Origin: Aquibium oceanicum
GTDB taxonomy: Bacteria > Pseudomonadota > Alphaproteobacteria > Rhizobiales > Rhizobiaceae
DNA: 64,000 bases
Assembly: GCF_001889605.1 (NCBI RefSeq)
Contig: NZ_CP018171.1
Span: forward strand, 186,001-250,000
Direction of reading: 5' to 3'
The notes under the pieces were generated by a model. The model made no database searches and was not told the DNA's origin. It saw only the letters and a program-made list of their open reading frames with translations. The position numbers and the translations under genes are program-made. This document shows, one piece after another, positions 10,452-20,261 of this stretch. The stretch's first letter is position 1; each line of letters begins with the position of its first letter.

Positions 10452-11144
10452 ATGAAGGCAGGCGACATCATGACGGCCGGCGCCGCGACGGTGCGGCACG
10501 ACGCGACCGTAGCGCACGCGGCAAGGACCATGCTGGAACATCGCGTCAGCGGTCTTCCGGTGGTCGATGCGGCCGGCAAGCTGGCCGGCATCGTTACCGA
10601 GCGCGACCTCCTGCGCCGGGCGGAGATCGGCACCGAGAAGCACCACTCGAAATGGGTCGAGCTGTGGCTCAGCCCTCGGGAATCGGCGGACGAGTATGTT
10701 CGCGCCCGCACCAGGAAGGTGAGCGACGTGATGTCGGCAGACGTCGTGACGGTCGACCCCGAGACCTCGCTCGACGACGTCGTCTCGCTCATGGAGCGCA
10801 AGGGGTTCAAGAGGTTGCCCGTCGTACGCGACGGCAGGATCGTGGGCATCATCAGCCGCGCGAACTTCCTCGTCGCACTCTCTCACCGCATCGACGAAGA
10901 CCCCGCCGGGCCGGCGGACGACCTCGCCATCCGCCGCAGCATCCTCGGCGAGATCGAGGCGCAGCGCTGGAATCCGCTTGCCATGGTGGACGTCGACGTG
11001 AAGAACGGCGAGGTCCATCTTCGCGGCAGCGTCAGCGACGAGCCGGTGCGGCGCGCCGTCGTGGTCGCGGCGGAGAACACGCGTGGGGTGACGAAGGTCA
11101 CCGACAGCATCAGCGTCGTCCCGTTCGTCACCACCGGCATCTGA
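10452..11144 (+). CDS. CBS-domain pair plus BON domain protein
   Basis: 230-residue soluble protein. Two CBS motifs occur (about residues 7-60, beginning DIMTAGAATVRHDATV, and about 93-145, beginning DVMSADVVTVDPETSL), followed by a BON domain at about 160-225 with VDVKNGEVHLRGSVSD and AAENTRGVTKVTDSI. CBS pairs bind adenine nucleotides and act as energy sensors; BON domains are thought to bind membranes or partner proteins. The start is the ATG at 10452 after GAGGAG, rather than an upstream TTG that would run through the FNR-type box. The family is often found with low-oxygen or stress genes, in keeping with that site. Confidence 0.87.
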   Translation: MKAGDIMTAGAATVRHDATVAHAARTMLEHRVSGLPVVDAAGKLAGIVTERDLLRRAEIGTEKHHSKWVELWLSPRESADEYVRARTRKVSDVMSADVVTVDPETSLDDVVSLMERKGFKRLPVVRDGRIVGIISRANFLVALSHRIDEDPAGPADDLAIRRSILGEIEAQRWNPLAMVDVDVKNGEVHLRGSVSDEPVRRAVVVAAENTRGVTKVTDSISVVPFVTTGI

Positions 11145-11265
11145 TCCGCAGTTCCTTGGTCCTCGACGCCGCCCTCTTTCGGGTGCAGGATTGCGAGGGC
11201 CTGTCATGTGCCCTGCCGTCGCTCGGCGGCGGGACCGTGACGATGCATCTCAGGAAATCTCCCGC

Positions 11266-12144
11266 TTGTCGCAGGACGTCGTCGAACTGAAAAATCGGAA
11301 CGATCGCGCGCGGATCTCCCTGCGCGGGGCGGAGATCCGGCAGTGGAGCGTGGCCGGCCGCGAACTGATGTGGCAGCCGGACGCCCGGTTCTGGGACGCC
11401 GTGTCCCCGATCCTCTTTCCCCTGGTCGGCTGGTCGAACGGCGGCCAGATCCGGGTCGACGGCACGACCTACCCGATGGGCGTGCACGGCTTCGCCGCCT
11501 CGCTCGGCTTTCAACTCGTCGAGCACGACGAAGCCTCGGCGCTGCTGCGGCTCGCCGAAAACGCGGAGACGCTAACCCGCTATCCGTTCCGCTTCGAACT
11601 CTTTATCCGCTACCGCTTGCACGAAGGATTTCTGGAAGCTGCGTTCTGCGTCCGGAACACCGACACGCGCTCGCTTCCTTTCGCGATCGGCATCCACCCC
11701 GGCTTCCGCTGGCCCCTTTCCGCGGCATCCCGCGCCGGCCATCGCATCGAGTTCGACGAGGCGGAGGAGCCTTTCGTGCCGGAGATCTCGCCGCGCGGCC
11801 TGTTCAGGCCCACGTCCCGGACGGTGCCTCTCGACGGGCGGGACCTGCCTCTGACGGAAGAACTCCTCGCCAGCGAGGCGCTCTGCTTTCTCGACGTCCG
11901 CAGCCGCGGCCTGCGCTTCCGCGCGCCGGACGGTTGCGCGATCCGGATCGAGACGGAGGGCTTTCCCCATCTCGCCCTGTGGACCCGGCCGGGCGCGCCC
12001 TTCCTCTCGATCGAGAGCTGGACCGGCCATGGTGACCCGGAGGGTTTTGCGGGCGACATCACGGAAAAACCGTCGATCCGGCTGCTCCCGGCAGGCGGCG
12101 AGGACACCTGCCGGGTACGCTATTCGTTGGAAAACGCCGCCTGA
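11266..12144 (+). CDS. Aldose 1-epimerase family protein (LacX-like)
   Basis: About 292 residues with the galactose-mutarotase beta-sandwich pattern: ISLRGAEIRQWSVAGRELMW, FPLVGWSNGG, MGVHGFAAS, AIGIHPGFRWPL and LALWTRPGAPFLSIESW. The histidines in VHGF and IHPGF are probable sugar-binding/catalytic residues. The protein likely interconverts sugar anomers, which would fit the adjacent arabinose/galactose genes, though its strand is opposite to that operon. No ATG lies near the start of similarity. A TTG at 11266 with AGGA ten bases upstream gives the normal family length, while an ATG at 11206 would add 20 residues without similarity. It converges on the semialdehyde dehydrogenase gene with 13 bases between. 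Confidence 0.78.
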   Translation: MSQDVVELKNRNDRARISLRGAEIRQWSVAGRELMWQPDARFWDAVSPILFPLVGWSNGGQIRVDGTTYPMGVHGFAASLGFQLVEHDEASALLRLAENAETLTRYPFRFELFIRYRLHEGFLEAAFCVRNTDTRSLPFAIGIHPGFRWPLSAASRAGHRIEFDEAEEPFVPEISPRGLFRPTSRTVPLDGRDLPLTEELLASEALCFLDVRSRGLRFRAPDGCAIRIETEGFPHLALWTRPGAPFLSIESWTGHGDPEGFAGDITEKPSIRLLPAGGEDTCRVRYSLENAA

Positions 12145-12157
12145 TCGAGGTCTGTCT

Positions 12158-13684
12158 CTACCGGTCCCGCAGATCCGGCGGCAGCAGCGCTTCCGGTATG
12201 TTCTGGTAGGCCACCGGCCGCAGGAAGCGGCGGATCGCCAGCGTGCCGACCGACGTCGTCGAGACGTTGGTGCTCGCAGGGTACGGTCCCCCATGCATCA
12301 TGGAATCGACCACCTCCACGCCGGTCGGGAAGCCGTTGGCGAGCAGGCGCCCGGCCTTTCGCTCCAGGACGGGCATCAGCCGCGAGGCCAGCGGCAGGTC
12401 GCCGTCGTCCAGATGCAGCGAACAGGTGAGCTGGCCTTCCAGCCCGCGCGCAACCTCGATCATCTCGTCCTCGTCGCTGGCGCGCACGAGGATGCCGAGC
12501 GGACCGAACACCTCTTCCGCGAGCGAGGGATTGGCGAGGAACGTCTCGCCCGAGACCGCGTATAGCCACGGCCCGGCATTGCGGCCCTCCGCCTCGACCG
12601 CCACGAGTTCGCGCACGCCGTCCGTGTCGCGCACGCGGCACTGGCCGGTGCGGAATGCTCCGGCTATCCCGTCCGACAGCATCACCTGCGCCGCCATCTT
12701 GCCGAGCGCGTCGGACGCGGTCGCCTCGAAGGCGTCCGCCTCCGCGCCGTCGATGATGATGCCGACACCGGGATTGGTGCAGAATTGGCCCGCGCCCATG
12801 GTCAGCGAGCCGGCCCAGCCCGACGCAATGTCGGCGCCGCGCGCCTTCATCGCTTCGGGCAGGAGGAACATCGGGTTCACCGAGCCGAGCTCGCCGAAGA
12901 AGGGAATAGGCTCGGGGCGCGCGCAGGCGAGATCGTAGAGCGCGCGGCCGCCCTTGAGCGATCCGGTGAAGCCCACCGCCTTGATGAGCGGATGCTGGAC
13001 CAGCGCCTCGCCGGCCTCGCGGGTGTTGGACTGCACGAGCGAGAAGACGCCAGGATGCACGCCGCATTTGCCGATCGCTTCGAGGATCGCCTCCGCGACG
13101 ATCTCGGCCGTGCCGGGATGGCCGGGGTGACCCTTGACGACCACCGGGCAGCCGGCGGCGAGCGCGGAGGCCGTGTCGCCGCCCGCGGTGGAGAAGGCGA
13201 GCGGGAAGTTCGACGCGCCGAACACGCCGACCGGACCGATCGGCCGCTGGAGCATGCGGATTTCCGGGCGCGGCGCCGGTTTGCGGTCCGGCACGGCCGC
13301 GTCGGTGCGGCGGTCGAGGTACTCGCCCTTTTCGATGTGACTCGCGAACAGACGCAGCTGTCCGGTCGTGCGTCCGCGCTCGCCCTCCAGGCGGGCGGTT
13401 GGAAGGCCGGTCTCGGAACTGCCGATTTCAGTGATCTGCGTGCCGCGCGCTTCGATGGCATCGGCGATAGCGTTCAGGAAGGCGGCGCGCTCGGCGCGCG
13501 AGGAATAGCCATAGGACCAGAACGCCTCCTCCGCAGCCTTCGCGGCACGATCGACATGCGCGGCCGTTCCCGCGGCGAATTCGTGCGGCGCGCCCGAGGC
13601 GGGTTGCGACTGGAAAGTGGTGTCGCCACCGACCCATTCCCCGGCAATGAGATGCTTGCCGCCCGGCTTATAGCTGTCGGTCAT
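12158..13684 (-). CDS. 2-oxoglutarate semialdehyde (2,5-dioxovalerate) dehydrogenase
   Basis: 508-residue aldehyde dehydrogenase, last gene of the arabinose/galactose operon. The ALDH signature is complete: the catalytic Cys302 in GAGQFCTNPG, the general-base Glu265 in FFGELGSVNP, the nucleotide-binding FTGSLKGGRAL and GASNFPLAFS. The N-terminal IAGEWVGGD and the ELGSVNP form are characteristic of ketoglutarate semialdehyde dehydrogenases of the nonphosphorylative pentose and hexarate routes. Predicted reaction: 2,5-dioxopentanoate + NAD(P)+ to 2-oxoglutarate, feeding the TCA cycle. Its position after the arabinonate dehydratase and 2-keto-3-deoxyarabinonate-processing GguC fits the final step of the pathway. 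Confidence 0.92.
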   Translation of the reverse strand: MTDSYKPGGKHLIAGEWVGGDTTFQSQPASGAPHEFAAGTAAHVDRAAKAAEEAFWSYGYSSRAERAAFLNAIADAIEARGTQITEIGSSETGLPTARLEGERGRTTGQLRLFASHIEKGEYLDRRTDAAVPDRKPAPRPEIRMLQRPIGPVGVFGASNFPLAFSTAGGDTASALAAGCPVVVKGHPGHPGTAEIVAEAILEAIGKCGVHPGVFSLVQSNTREAGEALVQHPLIKAVGFTGSLKGGRALYDLACARPEPIPFFGELGSVNPMFLLPEAMKARGADIASGWAGSLTMGAGQFCTNPGVGIIIDGAEADAFEATASDALGKMAAQVMLSDGIAGAFRTGQCRVRDTDGVRELVAVEAEGRNAGPWLYAVSGETFLANPSLAEEVFGPLGILVRASDEDEMIEVARGLEGQLTCSLHLDDGDLPLASRLMPVLERKAGRLLANGFPTGVEVVDSMMHGGPYPASTNVSTTSVGTLAIRRFLRPVAYQNIPEALLPPDLRDR

Positions 13685-13724
13685 GATATCCCTTTCGTAT
13701 GCATTTCAGGCCGCCTCGCGGCAG

Positions 13725-14675
13725 CTACTCGTCGTGGAACGGATCCGTCACGATGCGCCGTCCCAGCATGAAGGCGTCGGCGACATGGACCAGCGGAGAG
13801 GCATCCACATCGCTACTGCCCGCCGCGAGAAGCTCGGCGAAGCGGGCGTAGATGCCGTCATACTCGGCTTCGGCCGCCTGGTCGACCGGGCGGCCGTCGA
13901 TCTCCATCTTCGCGCCACCAGCCGAGAGCTTCAGCGACCCGTCTGACGTCTCGACCGCGATGTCCCAGGTCTGCGGACCGGTCTGGCGGAAGTCGAAATC
14001 GGCACTGACCGTGCCGCCCACCGCGTCCTCGAACTCCAGCCGCGCCGCGATCGGCGTCTCGCAGTTTTCGGGAAACTCCATTTCGGCGGAGGTCAGGTGC
14101 ACCGGATGCGGCATGATTTCGGTCAGGATCGACAGCGCGTTGATGCCCGGATCGAAGACCCCCATGCCGCCGGCCTGCCAGATCCAGGTCTGTCCGGGAT
14201 GCCACTTGCGCACGTCCTCGCGCCAGACGATCCGCGCGGTCTTCACTTCACGATGCGCGAGCCAGTCCTTCGCCGGGGCGACAGCCGGGGCGAAGCGCGA
14301 ATGCCAGGTGGCGAAGAGCGTTCGCCCCTTCGCGCGGGCGAGATCGGCGAGCGCCTGGACCTCGGCGACGGTCGCGCCGGGCGGCTTTTCGAGCAGCACG
14401 TCGCGTCCCGCCTGCAGCGCCTCCCAGGCCATGCCGAACCGGACCTGCGGCGGAACGCACAGCGCCACGGCCGTCACGTCGGGCCGCGCGCCGAGCAGGT
14501 CGCCCAGCCGCCCATAGTGGTCGAACCCGGGCAGGCTCGATCCCCGGCTGACGGTCGCAGCCAGCGTGAAGGCGCGGCTGCGGCCGATCGAGGGGATGTG
14601 CTGGTCGTGCGCGATCTTGCCCAGACCGACGATGGCGATTTTGACAGGTTCAGTGGCTTTCACGGGGCACCGCAT
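13725..14675 (-). CDS. L-arabinose / D-galactose 1-dehydrogenase (Gfo/Idh/MocA family)
   Basis: 316-residue NAD(P)-dependent oxidoreductase. The Rossmann fold begins KIAIVGLGKIAHDQHIPSI, and the family EKP motif appears as LLEKPPGA. The HDQHIPSI segment and the sequence around WHSRFAPAVAPAKDWL match bacterial galactose/arabinose 1-dehydrogenases, which oxidise the pyranose at C1 to the lactone. The gene lies between the arabinonate dehydratase and the semialdehyde dehydrogenase, as expected for step one of the pathway. The ATG at 14675 overlaps the dehydratase 3' end by 26 bases; a GTG at 14663 is an alternative start that still overlaps. Neither has a strong ribosome site, so translation is probably coupled. 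Confidence 0.88.
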   Translation of the reverse strand: MRCPVKATEPVKIAIVGLGKIAHDQHIPSIGRSRAFTLAATVSRGSSLPGFDHYGRLGDLLGARPDVTAVALCVPPQVRFGMAWEALQAGRDVLLEKPPGATVAEVQALADLARAKGRTLFATWHSRFAPAVAPAKDWLAHREVKTARIVWREDVRKWHPGQTWIWQAGGMGVFDPGINALSILTEIMPHPVHLTSAEMEFPENCETPIAARLEFEDAVGGTVSADFDFRQTGPQTWDIAVETSDGSLKLSAGGAKMEIDGRPVDQAAEAEYDGIYARFAELLAAGSSDVDASPLVHVADAFMLGRRIVTDPFHDE

Positions 14676-16392
14676 GTCCGCGCTGGCCGATGAGGAAGTC
14701 GAAATCCGCACCGGTGTCGGCTCCGCCGACGTGGAGATGGAAGAGCCGCGCATAGCCGCTCTCCGGTTCCGCGACGGGAGAGGTCCAGGCGGCGAGCCGC
14801 GCCCGGATCGTCTCTTCCGGCACGTCGAGATGAAGGCGCCGGGCCTCGACGTCGACCTCGATCATGTCGCCGTCCTGCACGATCGCCAGCGGACCACCGA
14901 CCGCCGCTTCCGGCGAGGTGTGCAGGATCACCGTGCCGTAGGCCGTGCCCGACATGCGCGCGTCGGAGATGCGCACCATGTCGGTGATTCCCTTGCGCAG
15001 CACCTTGGGCGGCAAGCCCATGTTGCCGACCTCGGCCATACCCGGATAACCCCGCGGGCCGCAGTTCTTGAGCACCATCACGCAGGTCTCGTCGATATCG
15101 AGGTTCTCGTCCTCGATGCGCGCCTTGTAGTGGTCGATGTCCTCGAACACGACCGCCCGGCCGCGATGCTTCATGAGATGCGGGGTCGCGGCCGAGGGCT
15201 TCAGCACGGCGCCGTTCGGCGCGAGGTTGCCGCGCAGCACCGCGATGCCGCCCTGCGGAGTAAGCGCGCGCGCCACCGGGCGGATCACCTCCTCGTTCCA
15301 GTTGCGCACGCCCTCTATCTCCTCGGCGACCGGCTTGCCCGAGACGGTCAGCGCGTCGCCGTTCAGCTTGCCGCCGTCGAGCAGCATCTTCATGACGACC
15401 GGCAGGCCACCGGCATAGAAGAACTCCTCCATCAGGAACCGCCCCGACGGCATCAGGTCGACGATCGTGGGAACGTCGCGGCCGAGCCTGTCCCAGTCGT
15501 CGAGGCTGAGGTCGACGCCGACGCGGTGCGCGATCGCGAGCAGGTGGATGACGGCGTTCGTCGAGCCGCCGATGGCGCCATTGGTGCGGATCGCGTTCTC
15601 GAAAGCCTGGCGGGTCAAGACGTCTGAGGGCTTCAGGTCGTCCTTGACCATGTCCACGATGCGCCGGCCGGTCAGATGCGCCATGACGCGGCGGCGCGAA
15701 TCGACGGCGGGGATGGCGGCGTTGCCCGACAGCGCCATGCCCAGCGCCTCGGCCATCGAGGCCATCGTGGAGGCCGTGCCCATGGTGTTGCACGAGCCCG
15801 GCGAACGCGACATGGACTGCTCCGCCTCCAGGAAGTCGGCGCGGCTCATCTTGCCGGCCTTGATGTCCTCCGACATCTGCCACAGCGCGGTGCCCGAGCC
15901 GACGCGCTCGCCGCGGAACCAGCCGTTGAGCATGGGGCCGCCCGAAACCATGATGGCCGGCAGGTCGACGCTCGCGGCCCCCATCAGAAGAGCCGGCGTG
16001 GTCTTGTCGCAGCCGGCCAGAAGCACGACCCCGTCGATCGGATTGGCCCGCAGCGCCTCCTCCACGTCCATGGCGCAGAGATTGCGGTAGAGCATGGCGG
16101 TCGGGCGCAGCGACGGCTCGCCCGGCGAGAATACCGGGAACTCGACCGGCAATCCGCCCGCCTCGTAGACGCCATGCTTCACCCGCTCCGCCAGGTCGCG
16201 CAGATGCGCGTTGCAGGGCGTGAGTTCCGACCACGTATTGCAGATGCCGATCACCGGCCGGCCGTCGAAAAGGTCGGCCGGCAGGCCCTGGTTCTTCATC
16301 CAGGAGCGGTGGTAGATCGCGTCGCGGCTGTCGCCGCCATACCACGCCTGGGACCGCAGTGTTCTTGGCCATTCGGCCTTTTTGAAACTCAT
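14650..16392 (-). CDS. araC: L-arabinonate dehydratase (IlvD/Edd family)
   Basis: 580-residue iron-sulfur dehydratase. The three cluster-region cysteines are visible in ICNTWSELTPCNAH, LLAGCDKTTPA and SPGSCNTMGTAS, and the Mg/substrate region is TNGAIGGSTNAVIHL. The N-terminal SQAWYGGDSRDAIYHRSWMK is typical of pentonate/hexonate dehydratases such as AraC of Azospirillum (not the AraC regulator). Predicted reaction: L-arabinonate to 2-keto-3-deoxy-L-arabinonate. The start ATG at 16392 follows AAAGG; 13 bases separate it from the gguC stop. Related enzymes also dehydrate D-fuconate or D-galactonate, so side activity on galactonate is possible. Confidence 0.9.
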   Translation of the reverse strand: MSFKKAEWPRTLRSQAWYGGDSRDAIYHRSWMKNQGLPADLFDGRPVIGICNTWSELTPCNAHLRDLAERVKHGVYEAGGLPVEFPVFSPGEPSLRPTAMLYRNLCAMDVEEALRANPIDGVVLLAGCDKTTPALLMGAASVDLPAIMVSGGPMLNGWFRGERVGSGTALWQMSEDIKAGKMSRADFLEAEQSMSRSPGSCNTMGTASTMASMAEALGMALSGNAAIPAVDSRRRVMAHLTGRRIVDMVKDDLKPSDVLTRQAFENAIRTNGAIGGSTNAVIHLLAIAHRVGVDLSLDDWDRLGRDVPTIVDLMPSGRFLMEEFFYAGGLPVVMKMLLDGGKLNGDALTVSGKPVAEEIEGVRNWNEEVIRPVARALTPQGGIAVLRGNLAPNGAVLKPSAATPHLMKHRGRAVVFEDIDHYKARIEDENLDIDETCVMVLKNCGPRGYPGMAEVGNMGLPPKVLRKGITDMVRISDARMSGTAYGTVILHTSPEAAVGGPLAIVQDGDMIEVDVEARRLHLDVPEETIRARLAAWTSPVAEPESGYARLFHLHVGGADTGADFDFLIGQRGHAVPRESH

Positions 16393-16405
16393 GCCTTTCG
16401 CGGCC

Positions 16406-17410
16406 TCACAATGCATTCACGCGAACGACGTCGTCGCGCGCTGGCAACTCCGTCACCGCGTAGCCATTTCGAAGCGGCATCCCGAACGCCGCCGATTCGA
16501 TCTCGAAGACGTCGCCCGGTTCGGTGCGGACGCCATCGGCGAAGGACAGCGTCGCGGTCCCGAACATGTGGACGTGCACGTCGCCCGGCTGGCGAAACAC
16601 GCCATACTTGAAGTGATGGTGCTCCAGATTGGCGATGGTGTGCGACATGTTCGTCTCGCCCGACAGGAACGGCTTTTCGAAGATCGTCTCCCCGCCTCGG
16701 CGGATGCGCGAGGTGCCGCGCACGTCCCGGGGCAGGTCGCCGACGAGGATCTCGGGACCGAACGAGGCGGGGCGCAGCTTGGAATGGGCGAGGTAGAGGT
16801 AGTTTACCCGCTCCATCACGTGGTCGGAGAACTCGTTGGCCAGCGCGAAGCCGACGCGGAACGGCGTGCCGTCGTCGCCGATGACGTAGATGCCGGCGAT
16901 CTCGGGCTCCTCGCCTCCGTCGTCGGCGAAAGCGGGCGAGGACAGCGCGGCGCCGGGCGCCGCCACCATGGTGCCGTTGCCCTTGTAGAACCATTCCGGC
17001 TGCACGCCTGGCTTTCCGGTGGCGGGTTTGCCGCCTTCGACGCCCATGCGGAACATGCGCATGGAATCCGTCAGCGTCGCCTCGTCGGCCTTCATGGTCT
17101 TCTGGTGCATGGCGTCGCGCGTCGACGCCGAGCCGAGATGGGTGAGCCCGGTGCCGGTCAGGTGCAGGTGCGCCGGATCGGGGTGCAGGATCGGCGGCGC
17201 CAGCCGGCCCTCCTCGTAGGCCTTGGCGAGGTCGACGGCGGACCCGAAGCCGAGCCGGCCGATGCGGTCGGCGATCTTCTCACCGTCGCGGGCGCAATCG
17301 AGCGCGAGCGCATAGACGCTTTCGGCGCCGCGCAGTTCGAACGCCTCGGTTCCCTCGCGGGCGATCACCTTCAGGTCGCCGGAAGGTGTCCGGATCTGTG
17401 ATAGCAGCAT
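16406..17410 (-). CDS. gguC: GguC / AraD1-type FAH-fold protein, probable 2-keto-3-deoxy-L-arabinonate dehydratase
   Basis: 334-residue protein of the GguC/AraD1 branch of the fumarylacetoacetate hydrolase fold. Visible landmarks are the N-terminal MLLSQIRTPSGDLKVIAREG, the central QPEWFYKGNGTMVAAPG, IAGIYVIGDDGTPFRVGFAL with an acidic metal-site region, and the C-terminal GDVFEIESAAFGMPLRNGY. The name comes from the Agrobacterium chvE-gguABC operon; members here are assigned as 2-keto-3-deoxy-L-arabinonate dehydratase. That activity supplies the 2,5-dioxopentanoate used by the last gene of this operon, so the assignment is well supported by context though not by a unique motif. Only 5 bases separate it from gguB. 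Confidence 0.88.
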   Translation of the reverse strand: MLLSQIRTPSGDLKVIAREGTEAFELRGAESVYALALDCARDGEKIADRIGRLGFGSAVDLAKAYEEGRLAPPILHPDPAHLHLTGTGLTHLGSASTRDAMHQKTMKADEATLTDSMRMFRMGVEGGKPATGKPGVQPEWFYKGNGTMVAAPGAALSSPAFADDGGEEPEIAGIYVIGDDGTPFRVGFALANEFSDHVMERVNYLYLAHSKLRPASFGPEILVGDLPRDVRGTSRIRRGGETIFEKPFLSGETNMSHTIANLEHHHFKYGVFRQPGDVHVHMFGTATLSFADGVRTEPGDVFEIESAAFGMPLRNGYAVTELPARDDVVRVNAL

Positions 17411-17415
17411 GGCCG

Positions 17416-18657
17416 TCAGCCCTTGTTCTTGTTGTAGACGTCGAAGATCACGGCTGCGAGCAGCACGAGGCCCTTGATCATCTGCTGGTAGTCGATGCCG
17501 ATGCCCATGATCGACATGCCGTTGTTGAGCACGCCCATCAGGAACGCCCCGACGACGGCGCCAATGATGGTACCGACTCCGCCCGACATTGAGGCGCCGC
17601 CGATGAAGACGGCGGCGATCACGTCGAGTTCGAGTGCGAAGCCGGCCTTCGGCGTGGCGGTGTTGAGCCGCGCGGCGAAGACCAGCCCGGCCGCCGCCGC
17701 CAGAACGCCCATGTTGGTGAAGGCAAGGAAGGTCAGCCGCTCGGTGTTGATGCCCGACAGCTTGGCGGCCTTCTGGTTGCCGCCAAGCGCATAGACGCGA
17801 CGGCCGATCACCGTGTTGGAGGTGATGAAGGCGTATATCACGGTCAGCACGCCCATGGTGATCAGCACGTTGGGCAGACCGCGGAAGGTGGAGAGCTTGT
17901 AGGTGATGAACACCAGCGCCGCGGCCACGATGGCGTTGCGCGCGACGAAGAAGGCGAACGGCTCGTCCTCGATGCCGTAGGCGCGATTGCGCGACCGTTG
18001 GGTCAATCCCATCCAGACGATCGCTCCAGCCGTCACGACCCCCGCCGCCAGCGCCAGCACGTTGACCTGCCGCACGTCGAAGAAGCCGGCCAGCGCAGCC
18101 CCGAGTCCCGAGGGAAACAGGTCGGGCACGAAGCCGTTGGCGATGACCTGGAACTCTCGCGGGAAAGGACCGACGGACTGCCCTTCCAGCAGCCACAGCG
18201 AAAGGCCGCGAAACACGAGCATGCCGGCCAGCGTGACGATGAAGGAGGGAATCTTCCAGTACGCGACCCAGTAGCCCTGCGCCGCACCGATCAATCCGCC
18301 GACCGCCAGGCACACGATGATGGTCACGAACATCGACTGTCCGTGGTTGACCATCATGACGGCGGCCAGCGCGCCGATGAAGCCCATGACCGAGCCGACG
18401 GAGAGGTCGATGTTGCCCGACACGATGACGATCAGCATGCCGAGCGCCATGATGACGATGTAGCTGTTCTGGAGCAGCAGGTTGGTGACGTTGACGGCCC
18501 GAAGCAGCGTTCCGTCGGTCACGATCTGGAAGAAGAGCATGACCAGGATGAGCGCGAGCAGGAGCCCGTATTCGCGCAGGTGCGAGGCGAGATAGGCCGC
18601 GATTCCCCTCGCGGACCCCGCCTCGCTGCTCTTGTTGACGCCTTCGGCCAGAGCCAT
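17416..18657 (-). CDS. gguB: Sugar ABC transporter permease GguB
   Basis: 413-residue permease of the ribose/xylose (CUT2) class. It is longer than RbsC and carries extra helices near the middle, as XylH-type permeases do. The signatures GNIDLSVGSVMGFIGALAAVM and IPSFIVTLAGMLVFRGLS near the N-terminus and GASMSGGVGTIIGAVVGAFLMGVLNNGMSIMGI near the end are typical. It forms the membrane channel for the sugar bound by ChvE and pairs with GguA. I chose the ATG at 18657, preceded by GGAGG five bases away, over a GTG at 18669. Confidence 0.94.
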   Translation of the reverse strand: MALAEGVNKSSEAGSARGIAAYLASHLREYGLLLALILVMLFFQIVTDGTLLRAVNVTNLLLQNSYIVIMALGMLIVIVSGNIDLSVGSVMGFIGALAAVMMVNHGQSMFVTIIVCLAVGGLIGAAQGYWVAYWKIPSFIVTLAGMLVFRGLSLWLLEGQSVGPFPREFQVIANGFVPDLFPSGLGAALAGFFDVRQVNVLALAAGVVTAGAIVWMGLTQRSRNRAYGIEDEPFAFFVARNAIVAAALVFITYKLSTFRGLPNVLITMGVLTVIYAFITSNTVIGRRVYALGGNQKAAKLSGINTERLTFLAFTNMGVLAAAAGLVFAARLNTATPKAGFALELDVIAAVFIGGASMSGGVGTIIGAVVGAFLMGVLNNGMSIMGIGIDYQQMIKGLVLLAAVIFDVYNKNKG

Positions 18658-18670
18658 TCGATCCTCCACC

Positions 18671-20194
18671 CTAGTCGTTCACGATGAGCGACATGATGCG
18701 CTCCTGGCTGGCCTCGGCCGCCGTCAGTTCGCCCACCAGCGCCCCCTCGTTCATGACGTAGATGCGGTCGCACATGCCGAGCAGTTCCGGCATCTCGGAC
18801 GAGATCATGACGACGCCCTTACCCTGGGCGGCCAGTTCGTTGATGATCGTGTAGATTTCGTACTTTGCGCCGACGTCGATGCCGCGCGTCGGCTCGTCGA
18901 GGATGAGCACCTCGGGCGAGGTGAACAGCCACTTCGCCAGCACCACCTTCTGCTGGTTGCCGCCGGACAGGTTCACCGCCTTCTGGAATACCGAGGGGGT
19001 GCGCGTTGCGAGAGCCTCGCGGTACTGTTCGGCGACGCGCGTCTCCTCGTTGCGCATCAGCACGCCACGCCGCGACACGCCGTCGAGGTTCGCCAGCGTC
19101 GTGTTGAAGCGGATCGTCTCGTCGAGGACCAGGCCGAGCGACTTGCGGTCCTCGGTGACATAGGAGATGCCGGCGGCGATGGCGCGCTGGACCGTCGAGA
19201 CATCGATGGGGCTGCCCTTCAGTTTCACGGTGCCCGAAATGTTGCGCCCGTAGGAGCGGCCGAAGATCGACATGGCGAGTTCGGTGCGGCCCGAGCCCAT
19301 GAGGCCCGCGATGCCGACGACCTCGCCCGCGCGCACGATGAAATTTGCGCCCTTGATGATCTTCCGCTCGGCGTGCTCGGGATGCCAGACCGTCCAGTCC
19401 TCGACCTCGAGCAGCACGTCGCCCGGCGTGCGGCGGTGTTCGGGAAAGCGGTGGGTCATGTCGCGGCCGACCATGTCGCGCACGATCTCGTCCTCGCTGA
19501 GCCCCGCCTTTGCGTCGAGCGTCGAGACGGTCGCGCCGTCGCGGATGACGGTCACGGTGTCGGCGACGTAGCGCACTTCGCCGAGCTTGTGCGAGATCAG
19601 GATGCAGGTGACGCCCTGCGCCTTCAGTTCCAGCATCAGGTCGAGCAGCTTGCGGCTGTCGGTCTCCTGGAGCGCCGCCGTCGGTTCGTCGAGGATCAGC
19701 AGCTTGACGTCCTTCGATAGCGCCTTGGCGATCTCGACGAGCTGCTGCTTGCCGACGCCGATGTTGTCGACCAGCGTGGTGGGCGGTTCCCTGAGACCGA
19801 CCTTGGCGAGCAGGTCCTCCGTCCGCGCGTTGGTCTCGCGCCAGTCCATGACGCCGCGGCTGCTGCGCTCGTTGCCCAGAAAGATGTTCTCGGCGATCGA
19901 GAGCTGCGGGACCAGCGCCAGTTCCTGATGAATGATGATGATGCCGCGGTTCTCGCTGTCGCGGATGTCGCGGAACTGGGCGGGCGCGCCGTCATAGACG
20001 ATCTCGCCCTCGAAACTGCCGGCCGGATAGACGCCGGACAGGACCTTCATCAGCGTTGACTTGCCGGCGCCGTTTTCCCCGCAGACGGCGTGGATCTCGC
20101 CCTTGCGCACGTTGAGGTCGACGCGGTCCAGCGCCTTGACGCCCGGAAACGTCTTGGTGATCTGGCGCATTTCGAGGAGGGTGTCGGCGGTCAT
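18671..20194 (-). CDS. gguA: Sugar ABC transporter ATPase GguA (double cassette)
   Basis: 507-residue fused ATPase of the CUT2 sugar importer family. The first cassette is complete: Walker [25 protein letters not shown], the signature region [13 protein letters not shown] and Walker [12 protein letters not shown]. The second has the degenerate Walker A-like [13 protein letters not shown], signature [15 protein letters not shown] and Walker [15 protein letters not shown], the usual asymmetry of RbsA/XylG/MglA proteins. The start ATG at 20194 is where similarity begins; a second ATG lies 18 bases upstream. It energises GguB for ChvE-dependent uptake. Confidence 0.95.
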   Translation of the reverse strand: MTADTLLEMRQITKTFPGVKALDRVDLNVRKGEIHAVCGENGAGKSTLMKVLSGVYPAGSFEGEIVYDGAPAQFRDIRDSENRGIIIIHQELALVPQLSIAENIFLGNERSSRGVMDWRETNARTEDLLAKVGLREPPTTLVDNIGVGKQQLVEIAKALSKDVKLLILDEPTAALQETDSRKLLDLMLELKAQGVTCILISHKLGEVRYVADTVTVIRDGATVSTLDAKAGLSEDEIVRDMVGRDMTHRFPEHRRTPGDVLLEVEDWTVWHPEHAERKIIKGANFIVRAGEVVGIAGLMGSGRTELAMSIFGRSYGRNISGTVKLKGSPIDVSTVQRAIAAGISYVTEDRKSLGLVLDETIRFNTTLANLDGVSRRGVLMRNEETRVAEQYREALATRTPSVFQKAVNLSGGNQQKVVLAKWLFTSPEVLILDEPTRGIDVGAKYEIYTIINELAAQGKGVVMISSEMPELLGMCDRIYVMNEGALVGELTAAEASQERIMSLIVND

Positions 20195-20261
20195 GGCTTC
20201 TTGTCCGGGCATGCGGCGGAAGGCGCGGACGCCTTCCACCGTTCTGCCTGACGTCCGATGG